Positions 1 through 7,601 of a stretch of 27,721 nt of DNA are shown here, piece by piece. The notes beneath the pieces were generated by a model that saw only the letters and a program-made list of their open reading frames with translations, made no database searches and was not told the DNA's origin. The number at the start of each line of letters is the position of its first letter. The stretch's first letter is position 1. Position numbers and translations under genes: made by a program. Source of the stretch: Armatimonadota bacterium (GTDB lineage Bacteria; Armatimonadota; HRBIN16); the NCBI GenBank assembly GCA_028275265.1, contig JAPWUZ010000003.1, positions 1 through 27,721 of the forward strand. The letters are read 5' to 3'.

Positions 1-36
1 TGGAATTTTACGCGAATCCTGAGCATAATCCTTGTT

Positions 37-53
37 TTGGCACGAATTATGCA
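37..53 (+). promoter_or_regulatory. Sigma-54 (RpoN) type -24/-12 promoter for the subtilase gene
   Basis: The sequence TTGGCACGAATTATGCA has the invariant GG (39-40) and GC (51-52) separated by exactly 10 bases. It matches the family consensus TGGCACG-N4-TTGCW at all but one of the conserved positions (ATGC instead of TTGC). It lies about 130 bases before the subtilase start, so transcription would begin near 63-66 and give a leader of about 120 bases. Sigma-54 promoters need an ATPase activator; no activator gene is in the window, and only 36 bases of upstream DNA are visible to search for its binding site. A second promoter of the same type lies at 9520-9535. Confidence 0.72.
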
Positions 54-65
54 TATATAGTAAGT

Positions 66-184
66 GGCATAGTTGTTTCCACCTGTAGAATATGCCGCGA
101 TGCAACGGGGCACGGACTTGCTTGCTGACCCTCGGTGCCGGGGTGAGCTGTGGGCGAAGCCCCGAAGACAGGGAGGTAATTTCA
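66..184 (+). other. Structured 5' leader of the subtilase mRNA
   Basis: The roughly 120-base leader contains pairings that exclude one another. CCCCG at 160-164 can pair with CGGGG at about 107-111 or with CGGGG at 139-143. GGCAC near 110-114 can pair with GTGCC at 135-139. A local GGGC-GAA-GCCC hairpin (152-162) sits just before the ribosome binding site (GGGAGGT, 171-177). Such a layout could control translation, but I could not fit it to a known riboswitch family, so it is recorded only as a candidate structured leader. Confidence 0.3.
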
Positions 185-3100
185 ATGAAGGTCAACCGCA
201 ACTGGCTTCTGCCTGTGGTTTGGTTGGCGAGTGTGCTGTTGCTCTCAGGCGTGTCACCGTCGTTGCTGGCACAGCAGGCGAGGAAGCCGAATCTGGACAC
301 GGGAGCGTTCCCCTATCTCCTTCCGGGCAGCCCGCTGGACATGCTCCTCGCTGCGCCCGGAATACAACCCCCTCTTCAGTACGAGACCTCTGTGGCACAT
401 ACCCGCCCCGAAAAAGCCAACCCCAACCGTCCCATCGGTCCGGAATACCTGCGGGAAGGGCTGGTGCTGGGCAATGAGGGCGTGGTGGACGCCGGTCGTT
501 TCCCTATGCCTTTCGGCACCAAAGGCGAGAAGGTCGCACTGGCGTTCCTCAGCGGAGACTATATGCCCCCCGAGGGCGAGAAACTGCAGCCTGCACTGGC
601 GAGACTGGCACAGCAGCGCGCTGCGCAGCTCTCCGCGCTTGGCTCCAGCGCAAAACCCGCCGTATACGCGCTTATCCTGCTCAACAACCGTCTGGACGAA
701 GCGTTGCAGACGTGGCTGCAGGAGCGCGGGGTGGAGCTGCATGGGTTCTACCCGTACCGCGCCTACCAGGCGCGCATTCCGGTAGACGTGCTGAACACCG
801 TAGCGGCGCACCCGCAGGTGCGCTGGATAGGTCAGCCTAATACGGTGCAGAAACTGGACCCTGAACTGGTGTACTTTATGGGCGACCAGAGCGGCGAAAT
901 CATCTGGCTCTACGTGAACCTGTTCGCCCCCGATGAAGCAGCACGTGATGCCATCTCCAGCATGGTGATGCAAACGGGCGTGTGGGATCCATCCCTAGGT
1001 GTGCTTGCCGTCGTTGCGGACGCTGCCACCATCAACCGCCTGCTGGATATGGATGCAGTGCTGTTCGTGGAGCCGATACGTCCGTCACACGTCATGCACA
1101 CCGAGTCGCAGGCATCCATTGATGCCGACCTGCTGTGGTATTACCAGCACGACGGACGTCCCGAGGGCGGAAGGCCCATCAAGGTGGGTGTGATGGACAC
1201 CGGCGTGCGCATCTCGCACTGGGATTTTGCCAATATCGTTGGAGGCACTGCCGGCTACAACCGCACCGATGAAACCTCTTGGTGGGATGACCGGCACGGT
1301 CACGGCACGCATGTGTCCGGCACCTTCATGGGCGAGGGGCAGGCACAGTTCCGCTACCGGGGCACGGCATCCGGATTGCGTGATACCAACGTGGACGGCT
1401 GGGACTTTCTGTTCAGCAAGGTGTTCCGCTCGGACGGGCATTCCCAGGGCGACTCCGTCTATGAGGGCTTGCTGGACATGCAGGGCAGAGAGACCCGCTA
1501 CAGACGGCAGGTGTTCAACTTCAGCGGCGGCGCAGACGGAAGCTATCTGGTGGGCACGGACACGAATTCCCGCAAGGTGGATGAGCTGTTCCGGCAGGGC
1601 ATCGTGCCGGTGATAGCTGCTGGCAACGCGGGTCCCAATGAGGGCACCGTCGGCTCGCCAGGGGTGGCGAAGGGCGCGTTCACCGTAGGTTCCATCTATG
1701 ACGATGGTGTGGGCACCTTAGACCAGATGCGCTCCACTTCCTCACGCGGACCCACCGGAGATGGTCGTGTAAAACCGGACGTGGTCGCTCCGGGCATCTG
1801 GATAGACTCGTGCGGTAAGGACAGTGACACCGACTACGCCTACGGCTGGAGCGGCACCTCCATGGCAGCGCCCCACGTCGCGGGACTGGTAGCGGGCTTC
1901 ATCGGGCATTACAACACCCCCGCGTGGGCAACCAAGTCCACCATCGTCGCCAACGCTATCGACCTGGGGCACGCCTCCACGGCTCAGGGACGAGGCAAGG
2001 TAGATGGCATGCTGTCGCATTACAACGTAGACGGTTGGTGGTCTATCTGGTGGGACAGCAATGGAGGCACGGGAAGCCTGAAAACCATAGACTTCAACCT
2101 GTCCCAAAACGCCGCCCTGCTGCGCATCGTGCTGGTCTATCCGGATGCGCCTGCCCCGTCTGGTGGTAGTGTTGCACTCAAGAACGATTTAGACCTCTAC
2201 CTGGACAAAGAGCCTTTCACCAGTGGAGCCAGCGGCGAGTGGTGGTCCGTCTCTTCCAGAGACAACATAGAGGTCATCAATGTCGCGAACGCCACCGCGG
2301 GGAACTATCGCATCAAGGTACACACCTATGACCAGAACGAAGGTTCCACACAGGCGTGGGCAGTGACGGCGCGCGCCTTTTACGGCGATGTTACCCCAAA
2401 CGTCACCATCACATTCACCGCACCAGTGGCGGTCAAACCGAATGTGAACTTCGACGTGACTGGCTCGGCGCGAGCAGACTCGTTTGTCGCCTCGGGCGTG
2501 CTGGGAGACATCGACCTGCTGAGCACGGGGCTGACGCTCAATGGGCTGACTTACGTGCGCTATGCTCCGGACGGTGCGGAGGAAAGCGTGTATTTTGCGG
2601 GCAGGGAGAACATGAATCAGGGCAATATCCCTGCAGGCCACTGGCGACGCCTGGTGTGGAGCCTGAAGGGAACCACAGAGGGGTCGAAGAGCATCCGTTA
2701 CGACATCGAGTCCATCAACGGCGGTACCGCCTCCGTCACCCGCACGGTGATTGTGGACGGTACCAACCCCACCAACTGGCAGGGCTTTCTACCAGACTGG
2801 ACGAACGACCCGACGCCAAACTGCTCCATTCAGGTTCAGGACACCCTGTCGGGCCTGAACACCAGCGAACTGTACTACTGGTACTGGACTGCTGCCACAG
2901 GTACGAAGGGTCCCTTTGCCTGCAACACCAGTGCGGCGAACGGCTCCACCGCGCTCGAGCGTATCATCGCAACGAGTGTGCCGTTTAACCAGGAAGGTGG
3001 AACGGGGCAAAACCAGGTCTACTTCCGCGTCTACGACCGCGCGGGCAACTCCAGCGACAGCGGATGGAAAACGGTGAAGATAGACCTCACCACCCCGCAG

Positions 3101-4453
3101 GATTGGCAGAACTTCACCGTGACCAGCGTGGGCAACACAGGACTGACGCCAACCTGCACCGTGCAGGTACGCGATGTGCTGTCGGGGCTAAGCATCTCCG
3201 CCGGAGCCTTATACCGCTATTCCAGGGATGGGGGTAGCACGTGGAGCTCCTGGTCCAGCGCATCCATCACTGGTTCCGACGGCACCACCGCTTTCCAGAC
3301 CCTCACCGCTACCAACGTACCCTTCAACCAGCAGAGCGCAACGCTGAACAGAATCCAGTTCGCCGCTCGCGACGTGGCGGGTAACTGGGGTTACAGTCCT
3401 CAGTATACCGTAGTCACCAAATACACCACGTATCTCGACCTGCAGAACGCCTCCGGCACCATCGGACAAACGGTAACCCTGCAGGCAACCCTGCGTCGCG
3501 TCTCGGACAACGCCGTGCTGCCCGGCAAGACGGTGAGCTTCAGCGTGCAAGGCGCATCGGCTGGCTCCGCGACTACGAACGACTCCGGCGTTGCCAAACG
3601 GTCGTGGACGGTGACCGCCGGCGTGCTGGGAGACGTGTCCATGAGCGCATCGTTTGCCGGGGACAGCGCGTACCATCCCAGCTCCGACACAGCCACCTTC
3701 CGCCGCTACGCCGACACCGTCGTTTCCGTCTCGAACGTCTCCGGCAGGCGTGGCGAAACCGTTACCCTGACAGCGAAACTGACGCGCAAGCACGATGGTG
3801 CGTTGATCATTAACCGCATGCTTCGCTTCAAGGTGGACGGTATCGTCGTTGGCAGTGCGCTGACCAATATCGGCGGCGTTGCCAGCGTGGCTTACACCAT
3901 CCCCAACGATGCCTCCATCGGGGCGCACCAGATTCTGGTAGAGTTCGCCGGAGACGACCCGCTGAATCCCAGCAAGGGCACCGGCACACTCAACGTTGCT
4001 CCAAACATTCACGTGGTTAGTGGGCGTGTGGACTTGCAGGATTACAGCGCGGACCCGACCGATACGTCCGTCACCATCGAAATCCGCAACCCGGGCAGCA
4101 CCACACCACTGGAGACGCATATCGTGCTGCTTGACGGCAACCTGTACGCCTTCGGCACCACGCTGGAGGGAACATACGACCTCGCCGCCAAGGCGTCGCA
4201 CTGGCTGCGACACACTCGCTCCAGCATCGCCATCCGGGGCGATGTGACGGTGAACTTCAGCCTGATTAACGGTGACGTGGACGGCGATAACGAGGTGACG
4301 CTGTTCGACTTCGGTGAGCTGGTAGCCGCCTTCGGTTCCTTGCCGGGCGACAGCAACTGGAACACCAATGCCGATTTGGACGGAGATGAGGAAGTCACTC
4401 TCTTTGACTTCGGCATCCTCGTGCGCAACTTCGGCTTGATCGGCGACGATTAA
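185..4453 (+). CDS. Secreted subtilisin-like serine protease (peptidase S8) with Ig-like modules and C-terminal dockerin
   Basis: 1422 residues starting at the ATG at 185, placed 7 bases after a strong GGGAGGT site; the reading frame is open further upstream but lacks a better start. Residues 1-30 form a signal peptide ending near LLAQQA. The S8 catalytic triad is visible: Asp338 (VMDTGV), His373 (HGTHVSG) and Ser559 (GTSMAAPHVAG), with oxyanion Asn481 (AAGNAGPN). A long N-terminal region (30-330) precedes the catalytic domain. After it come a beta-rich region, two repeats beginning 'NW/DWQ' (about 865-1080), and two bacterial Ig-like modules (about 1080-1275). Residues 1363-1419 carry two calcium-loop motifs (GDVDGDNEVTLFDF and ADLDGDEEVTLFDF), the signature of a type I dockerin. 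The protein should act outside the cell, degrading protein or processing surface proteins. No cohesin partner is present here, so the dockerin's role is unknown. It is preceded by a sigma-54 promoter and followed by a hairpin. Confidence 0.93.
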   Translation: MKVNRNWLLPVVWLASVLLLSGVSPSLLAQQARKPNLDTGAFPYLLPGSPLDMLLAAPGIQPPLQYETSVAHTRPEKANPNRPIGPEYLREGLVLGNEGVVDAGRFPMPFGTKGEKVALAFLSGDYMPPEGEKLQPALARLAQQRAAQLSALGSSAKPAVYALILLNNRLDEALQTWLQERGVELHGFYPYRAYQARIPVDVLNTVAAHPQVRWIGQPNTVQKLDPELVYFMGDQSGEIIWLYVNLFAPDEAARDAISSMVMQTGVWDPSLGVLAVVADAATINRLLDMDAVLFVEPIRPSHVMHTESQASIDADLLWYYQHDGRPEGGRPIKVGVMDTGVRISHWDFANIVGGTAGYNRTDETSWWDDRHGHGTHVSGTFMGEGQAQFRYRGTASGLRDTNVDGWDFLFSKVFRSDGHSQGDSVYEGLLDMQGRETRYRRQVFNFSGGADGSYLVGTDTNSRKVDELFRQGIVPVIAAGNAGPNEGTVGSPGVAKGAFTVGSIYDDGVGTLDQMRSTSSRGPTGDGRVKPDVVAPGIWIDSCGKDSDTDYAYGWSGTSMAAPHVAGLVAGFIGHYNTPAWATKSTIVANAIDLGHASTAQGRGKVDGMLSHYNVDGWWSIWWDSNGGTGSLKTIDFNLSQNAALLRIVLVYPDAPAPSGGSVALKNDLDLYLDKEPFTSGASGEWWSVSSRDNIEVINVANATAGNYRIKVHTYDQNEGSTQAWAVTARAFYGDVTPNVTITFTAPVAVKPNVNFDVTGSARADSFVASGVLGDIDLLSTGLTLNGLTYVRYAPDGAEESVYFAGRENMNQGNIPAGHWRRLVWSLKGTTEGSKSIRYDIESINGGTASVTRTVIVDGTNPTNWQGFLPDWTNDPTPNCSIQVQDTLSGLNTSELYYWYWTAATGTKGPFACNTSAANGSTALERIIATSVPFNQEGGTGQNQVYFRVYDRAGNSSDSGWKTVKIDLTTPQDWQNFTVTSVGNTGLTPTCTVQVRDVLSGLSISAGALYRYSRDGGSTWSSWSSASITGSDGTTAFQTLTATNVPFNQQSATLNRIQFAARDVAGNWGYSPQYTVVTKYTTYLDLQNASGTIGQTVTLQATLRRVSDNAVLPGKTVSFSVQGASAGSATTNDSGVAKRSWTVTAGVLGDVSMSASFAGDSAYHPSSDTATFRRYADTVVSVSNVSGRRGETVTLTAKLTRKHDGALIINRMLRFKVDGIVVGSALTNIGGVASVAYTIPNDASIGAHQILVEFAGDDPLNPSKGTGTLNVAPNIHVVSGRVDLQDYSADPTDTSVTIEIRNPGSTTPLETHIVLLDGNLYAFGTTLEGTYDLAAKASHWLRHTRSSIAIRGDVTVNFSLINGDVDGDNEVTLFDFGELVAAFGSLPGDSNWNTNADLDGDEEVTLFDFGILVRNFGLIGDD

Positions 4454-4460
4454 ACAAACA

Positions 4461-4488
4461 AAGGGGTGCTCCATACCGAGCACCCCTT
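4461..4488 (+). terminator. Perfect 11-bp hairpin ending the subtilase gene
   Basis: AAGGGGTGCTC (4461-4471) and GAGCACCCCTT (4478-4488) form a perfect 11-bp stem with a 6-base loop, starting 8 bases after the stop codon. There is no T-run on the + strand; the A-rich bases before it give a T-rich tract only when read on the - strand. The last two bases overlap the -35 box of the next gene. Confidence 0.7.
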
Positions 4489-4516
4489 GACAAACACCCT
4501 TCCCCCAAGATAACAT
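4487..4516 (+). promoter_or_regulatory. Sigma-70-type promoter of the small membrane protein gene
   Basis: A consensus -35 box TTGACA (4487-4492) is followed after 18 bases by TAACAT (4511-4516) as -10. The start codon is at 4565 with its own ribosome site, so the leader would be about 40 bases. The -35 box begins inside the foot of the preceding terminator hairpin. Confidence 0.55.
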
Positions 4517-4564
4517 GCTAATAGAAGTACGGTACGACCGTTGACCAGAAAGGGAGGTCTCCCG

Positions 4565-5005
4565 ATGCGAAGTTCCAGAAAGGGGTTTGAGCTCGACCCC
4601 ATTACCCTGGGCACCATCGCGCTGGGCATCGTGCTGGTGGTGGTGTTCATCGTGATCGGCAACAACCGGATGCCTCAACCGGTATCGCCTTCTTACGCCA
4701 GTACCTCTACCGGTGCGGGCGGAACAGGCGGCGCACCATCGTTTGGCGGGGCGCCCTACGGGGCTGGTCCCGGTGGCGGAATGCCCTACGGTGCGCCAAC
4801 CAGTCCCTACGGAGGGTATGGCGCTCCGCCCGGAATGCCTCCGGGTATACCTCCAGGTGTCGGTGCTCCCACATCTGGAGCATCTCGCCCGCCCGGCCCG
4901 ATGATGAGCGGTCCCTCGGCAGCACCATCTGGTGGAGGTGAACCCTCAGGCAGGCTCGGAGGGTTGGCAGGCAGAAGAGGCGGCATGGGTCTGGAGGAAG
5001 ATTAA
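4565..5005 (+). CDS. Small single-pass membrane protein with Gly/Pro-rich tail, unknown function
   Basis: 146 residues. The ATG at 4565 follows AAAGGGAGGT (4548-4557) at good spacing; the TTG at 4541 in the same frame has no ribosome site and is rejected. After a short basic head (MRSSRKGFELDP) there is one hydrophobic helix of about 23 residues (16-38, rich in Ile/Leu/Val). The rest is low-complexity sequence rich in Gly, Pro, Ala and Ser with repeated PYG, GAP and PPG units, ending in a charged LEED tail. The likely topology is an N-terminal anchor with a disordered extracytoplasmic tail. I recognise no family. It has its own promoter and terminator and so is probably a single-gene unit. 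Confidence 0.75.
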   Translation: MRSSRKGFELDPITLGTIALGIVLVVVFIVIGNNRMPQPVSPSYASTSTGAGGTGGAPSFGGAPYGAGPGGGMPYGAPTSPYGGYGAPPGMPPGIPPGVGAPTSGASRPPGPMMSGPSAAPSGGGEPSGRLGGLAGRRGGMGLEED

Positions 5006-5021
5006 GCTGCCCTTCCTCGCC

Positions 5022-5051
5022 AAGCGGCTGCTCAGTCGGCAGCCGCTTTTT
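5022..5051 (+). terminator. Rho-independent terminator after the small membrane protein
   Basis: AAGCGGCTGC (5022-5031) pairs perfectly with GCAGCCGCTT (5039-5048) around a 7-base loop and is followed by a T-run (5047-5051). This is the best canonical intrinsic terminator in the window. Confidence 0.88.
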
Positions 5052-5092
5052 CATTGTGCGGGTTTACGGTGGAACCTGTTTATCCTCGCTAG

Positions 5093-5117
5093 CCGTATAA
5101 GAAAACAAACCATACGG
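5093..5117 (+). promoter_or_regulatory. Inverted repeat and possible -10 box before the peroxiredoxin operon
   Basis: CCGTAT (5093-5098) and ATACGG (5112-5117) form a 6-bp inverted repeat around a 13-base A-rich spacer, ending 20 bases before the start codon. TATAAG (5096-5101) inside it could be a -10 box, but no good -35 sits at 16-18 bases. The position fits an operator for a repressor, possibly redox- or metal-sensing given the downstream genes; that role is inference. Confidence 0.35.
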
Positions 5118-5136
5118 AGTGAGAGGAGGAGATTTC

Positions 5137-6210
5137 ATGCATCGCTGGCAGAAGACTCTGGCAGGCGCGTTGGTGCTGACAGGCGTGGTCGTTGGCGCGC
5201 TGTGGTTTACCGGCAACCTGTTTGCAGACCCGTTGCCTCAGGGACGCGCTGCACCCGACTTTACGTTACAGGATCAGGACGGTAAACGGCATCGGCTTTC
5301 CGCGTATCGAGGCAAGACTGTCGTGCTGGCGTTCTATCCGGCAGATATGACGCCCGGCTGCACGCTGGAGATGCGCTCCCTGAACGCATCTTTGCCTCAG
5401 TTCAAAGAGATGGGCGTGCAGGTTTTCGGTATCAGCGTGCAGGACGTGAAGTCCAAGCGGGAGTTCTGCGACAAGGAAGGTCTGCAGTTCCCGCTGCTGG
5501 CGGACGTCGGCGGGAAGGTGGCAAGGCAATACGGCGTTCTCGCCCCTGCTGGGATTGCCCAGCGCGTGACGTTCATCATCGCCCCCAACGGACAAATCGC
5601 CAGCGTCATCACCAATGTGAACGTCGCTGCACACGGCGAGCAGGTGTTGGCGATGCTGAAGGAGCAACCTACCGCGCAAGCCGCCGTCAGCTGGAAGGCG
5701 CAGCTGGGACAACCGGTGCCTGACTTCCAGCTTCCCCGAGCGGATAACGGCAAGATGGAATCGGTATATGGCGACCGCAAGCAGAAGGCAACGGTGGTCA
5801 TGTTCATCGCCACGCGATGCCCTGTCTCCAACGCCTACAATGAGCGCATGCGTACGATAGCGCAGGAGTACATGGCAAAGGGCGTGCGATTCGTCGGTAT
5901 CAACTCCAACGTCATCGAGCCGACCCCGGAAGTGGCGGAACATGCAAAGCAAAACGGCTTTCCATTCCCCGTGTTGAAGGACGAGGGCAATAAGATTGCC
6001 GACCGCTTCAACGCCCAGTTCACCCCCGAAATCTTTGTCATGGACGCGAAGGGCGTTCTGCGCTATCACGGGCGGATTGACGACAGCCAGAACCCGGCAA
6101 ACATCACCTCGCATGACCTGCGAGATGCGCTGGATGCGCTGCTGGCAGGAAAGAATCCCCCTCGTGCCGAAACCAAAGCCTTCGGATGCACGATTAAGAG
6201 AGTGAGGTAA
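5137..6210 (+). CDS. Exported tandem peroxiredoxin (Bcp-like domain fused to a redoxin domain)
   Basis: 357 residues from the ATG at 5137, which follows AGAGGAGGAG; an in-frame GTG at 5119 lies on the ribosome site and is rejected. The N-terminus (MHRWQKTLAGALVLTGVVVG...) is a signal peptide or anchor. Domain 1 (about 30-175) is AhpC/TSA of the BCP/PrxQ class: it has the motif MTPGCTLE with peroxidatic Cys75, and would reduce peroxides. Domain 2 (about 190-340) is a second thioredoxin fold of the redoxin class, with ATRCPVSN keeping only one cysteine (Cys228) of the usual CxxC. The extracytoplasmic location and the following TlpA-like gene (6 bases downstream) suggest an envelope thiol/peroxide defence pair. 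The fusion is uncommon. The reductant is not evident from the sequence. Confidence 0.88.
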   Translation: MHRWQKTLAGALVLTGVVVGALWFTGNLFADPLPQGRAAPDFTLQDQDGKRHRLSAYRGKTVVLAFYPADMTPGCTLEMRSLNASLPQFKEMGVQVFGISVQDVKSKREFCDKEGLQFPLLADVGGKVARQYGVLAPAGIAQRVTFIIAPNGQIASVITNVNVAAHGEQVLAMLKEQPTAQAAVSWKAQLGQPVPDFQLPRADNGKMESVYGDRKQKATVVMFIATRCPVSNAYNERMRTIAQEYMAKGVRFVGINSNVIEPTPEVAEHAKQNGFPFPVLKDEGNKIADRFNAQFTPEIFVMDAKGVLRYHGRIDDSQNPANITSHDLRDALDALLAGKNPPRAETKAFGCTIKRVR

Positions 6211-6216
6211 GAAAGG

Positions 6217-6714
6217 GTGTTCACACGTCGGATTGGCTCGGTTGCCGTGCTGCTGAGCATCGCGTTGCTGGCACAGGCAGCAGCAAAAGTACCGCAGGTG
6301 GACGGCGACGGGTTCAAAAAGGAGCTGGCGAAACGCAAAGGCAAGGTGGTTGTTGTCAACCTGTGGGCAACGTGGTGCCCTCCCTGCCGCGCCGAGTTCC
6401 CTGCGCTGGTTAAACTGTACAACACCTATCGCAACCGCGGCGTGGATGTGCTCGTCATCTCGGTGGATGACGTGGCGGATGAGGCAAAGGTGGCACAGTT
6501 TCTGCAGCAGCAGAAAGCCAAAATGCCCGCGTTCATCAAGAAGCCGGGCGATTCCGAGAGTTTTATCAACGCGGTAGACCGCGATTGGCCAGGGGCAATC
6601 CCTTACACGATAGTGTACGACCGAAACGGCAAACCGTTTGCCAAAATGCTGGGCGATCACACCTTCGCCCAATTTGAAGCTACGGTGAAAAAGGCTCTTG
6701 CCAAACGCAGATGA
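6217..6714 (+). CDS. TlpA-family thiol:disulfide oxidoreductase (exported thioredoxin)
   Basis: 165 residues, starting with GTG at 6217 behind a GAGG site (6204-6207). Residues 1-23 are a signal peptide with an AQAAA cleavage region. The thioredoxin fold carries the classical WCPPC centre (Cys54, Cys57) followed by RAEFP, the TlpA/ResA pattern, and a later cis-Pro segment (GAIPYTIVYD). It would reduce or shuffle disulfides in the periplasm, plausibly recycling the preceding double peroxiredoxin, from which it is separated by only 6 bases. Its stop codon overlaps the start of the DUF58 gene (ATGA, 6711-6714), so these genes are translationally coupled. The family call is firm; the substrate is unknown. 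Confidence 0.9.
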   Translation: MFTRRIGSVAVLLSIALLAQAAAKVPQVDGDGFKKELAKRKGKVVVVNLWATWCPPCRAEFPALVKLYNTYRNRGVDVLVISVDDVADEAKVAQFLQQQKAKMPAFIKKPGDSESFINAVDRDWPGAIPYTIVYDRNGKPFAKMLGDHTFAQFEATVKKALAKRR

Positions 6715-7601
6715 CCCCCATGTCCGAAAACCCCTTGCTGAAGGCGTCGTTCCTGCAACGCCTCCAGCGTTTGCAACTGCTGGTCCGGCGACCCCTGCCG
6801 GGTCAGTGGAAGGGTGAACATCGTTCGCCCAAGCGTGGCTACAGCGTGGAGTTTGCCGACTTCCGCGAATATTCGCCCGGAGACGACCTGCGCTATGTGG
6901 ACTGGAAAGCCTACGGCAGGTTAGACCGCCTTTATCTGAAGCAGTACGTGGAGGAGGAGGATATCTATGTCTTACTGCTGGTGGACTGCAGTCGCTCCAT
7001 GCAGTTCGGAGAGCCCACCAAACTGCTCTTCGCCCTGCAGGCGGCTGCAGCCCTTGGATACATCGCGCTGTGTCGTTTCCACCGCGTGGGCGCGGGGCTG
7101 ATAGCGGACGGCAACGTGTTCTGGATGCGCCCTGCGCGCGGCAGGCAGTCTCTGATTCCTCTGCTGCGCTTTCTGGGCAACCCACCTGATGCGCGAAGCA
7201 CTGCACTTGCTGAAGCAGCGCGGCAGGTGGTCAACGGCTGGAAACACCGTGGGGCGGTATACCTGCTGACCGACCTGATGGACGAACACTGGCAGGATGC
7301 CCTGCGCCAACTCCTTTCTCGTCGTCATGAACTTACCCTTATCCATACCCTCACTCCACAGGAACTACATCCCGACCTGATGGGTGACCTGTTGCTGGTG
7401 GACAGCGAAACGGGCGAGACGCGCGAGGTTAGCCTTTCCGCTCACGCCCTGAACCTGTACCAGCGTGCCCTGCACCAGCTTTGCAACGACGCCTCCGCCC
7501 TGTGCGGACACTTCGGCGGCAACTACCTGCTGGCGGATACTTCGCAATCGTTGGAGCAGTTCGTGCTGCGTGAGATGCGATCGAGGGGGGTGCTGGCATG
7601 A
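6711..7601 (+). CDS. DUF58 domain protein (MoxR/Bat-associated)
   Basis: 296 residues. The start overlaps the TlpA stop by 4 bases; an ATG at 6720 is an alternative. The DUF58 signature is clear at residues 40-85: RGYSVEFADFREYSPGDD, then RYVDWKAYGR, then LYLKQYVEEED. It is followed by a von Willebrand-like strand with LLLVDCSRSM. DUF58 proteins normally work with a MoxR-type AAA+ ATPase and membrane VWA proteins, in complexes thought to mature or stabilise envelope proteins. Here the VWA partner is the next gene (ATGA overlap at 7598-7601), but no MoxR ATPase is next to it. The protein has no signal peptide and is probably cytoplasmic. The biochemical role remains undefined for the family. 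Confidence 0.9.
   Translation: MTPMSENPLLKASFLQRLQRLQLLVRRPLPGQWKGEHRSPKRGYSVEFADFREYSPGDDLRYVDWKAYGRLDRLYLKQYVEEEDIYVLLLVDCSRSMQFGEPTKLLFALQAAAALGYIALCRFHRVGAGLIADGNVFWMRPARGRQSLIPLLRFLGNPPDARSTALAEAARQVVNGWKHRGAVYLLTDLMDEHWQDALRQLLSRRHELTLIHTLTPQELHPDLMGDLLLVDSETGETREVSLSAHALNLYQRALHQLCNDASALCGHFGGNYLLADTSQSLEQFVLREMRSRGVLA

Noticed and set aside
100..180. Cyclic-di-GMP (GEMM) riboswitch in the subtilase leader
   Set aside because: GCGAAGCCCCG recalls the 3' half of GEMM, but the required CACAGGGCAAACC part is missing.
92..184. Longer N-terminus of the subtilase from the ATG at 92
   Set aside because: The extra 31 residues would precede the signal peptide and have no ribosome site; ATG 185 has a strong one.
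3209..4678. 489-residue open frame on the - strand across the subtilase 3' half
   Set aside because: It is antisense to a well-supported gene with domain motifs, has no recognisable domain, and runs over the terminator hairpin; high GC makes such shadows common.
5266..7206. 646-residue open frame on the - strand across the peroxiredoxin, TlpA and DUF58 genes
   Set aside because: It is antisense to three genes with clear motifs; its His/Gln/Arg-rich composition is typical of a shadow frame.
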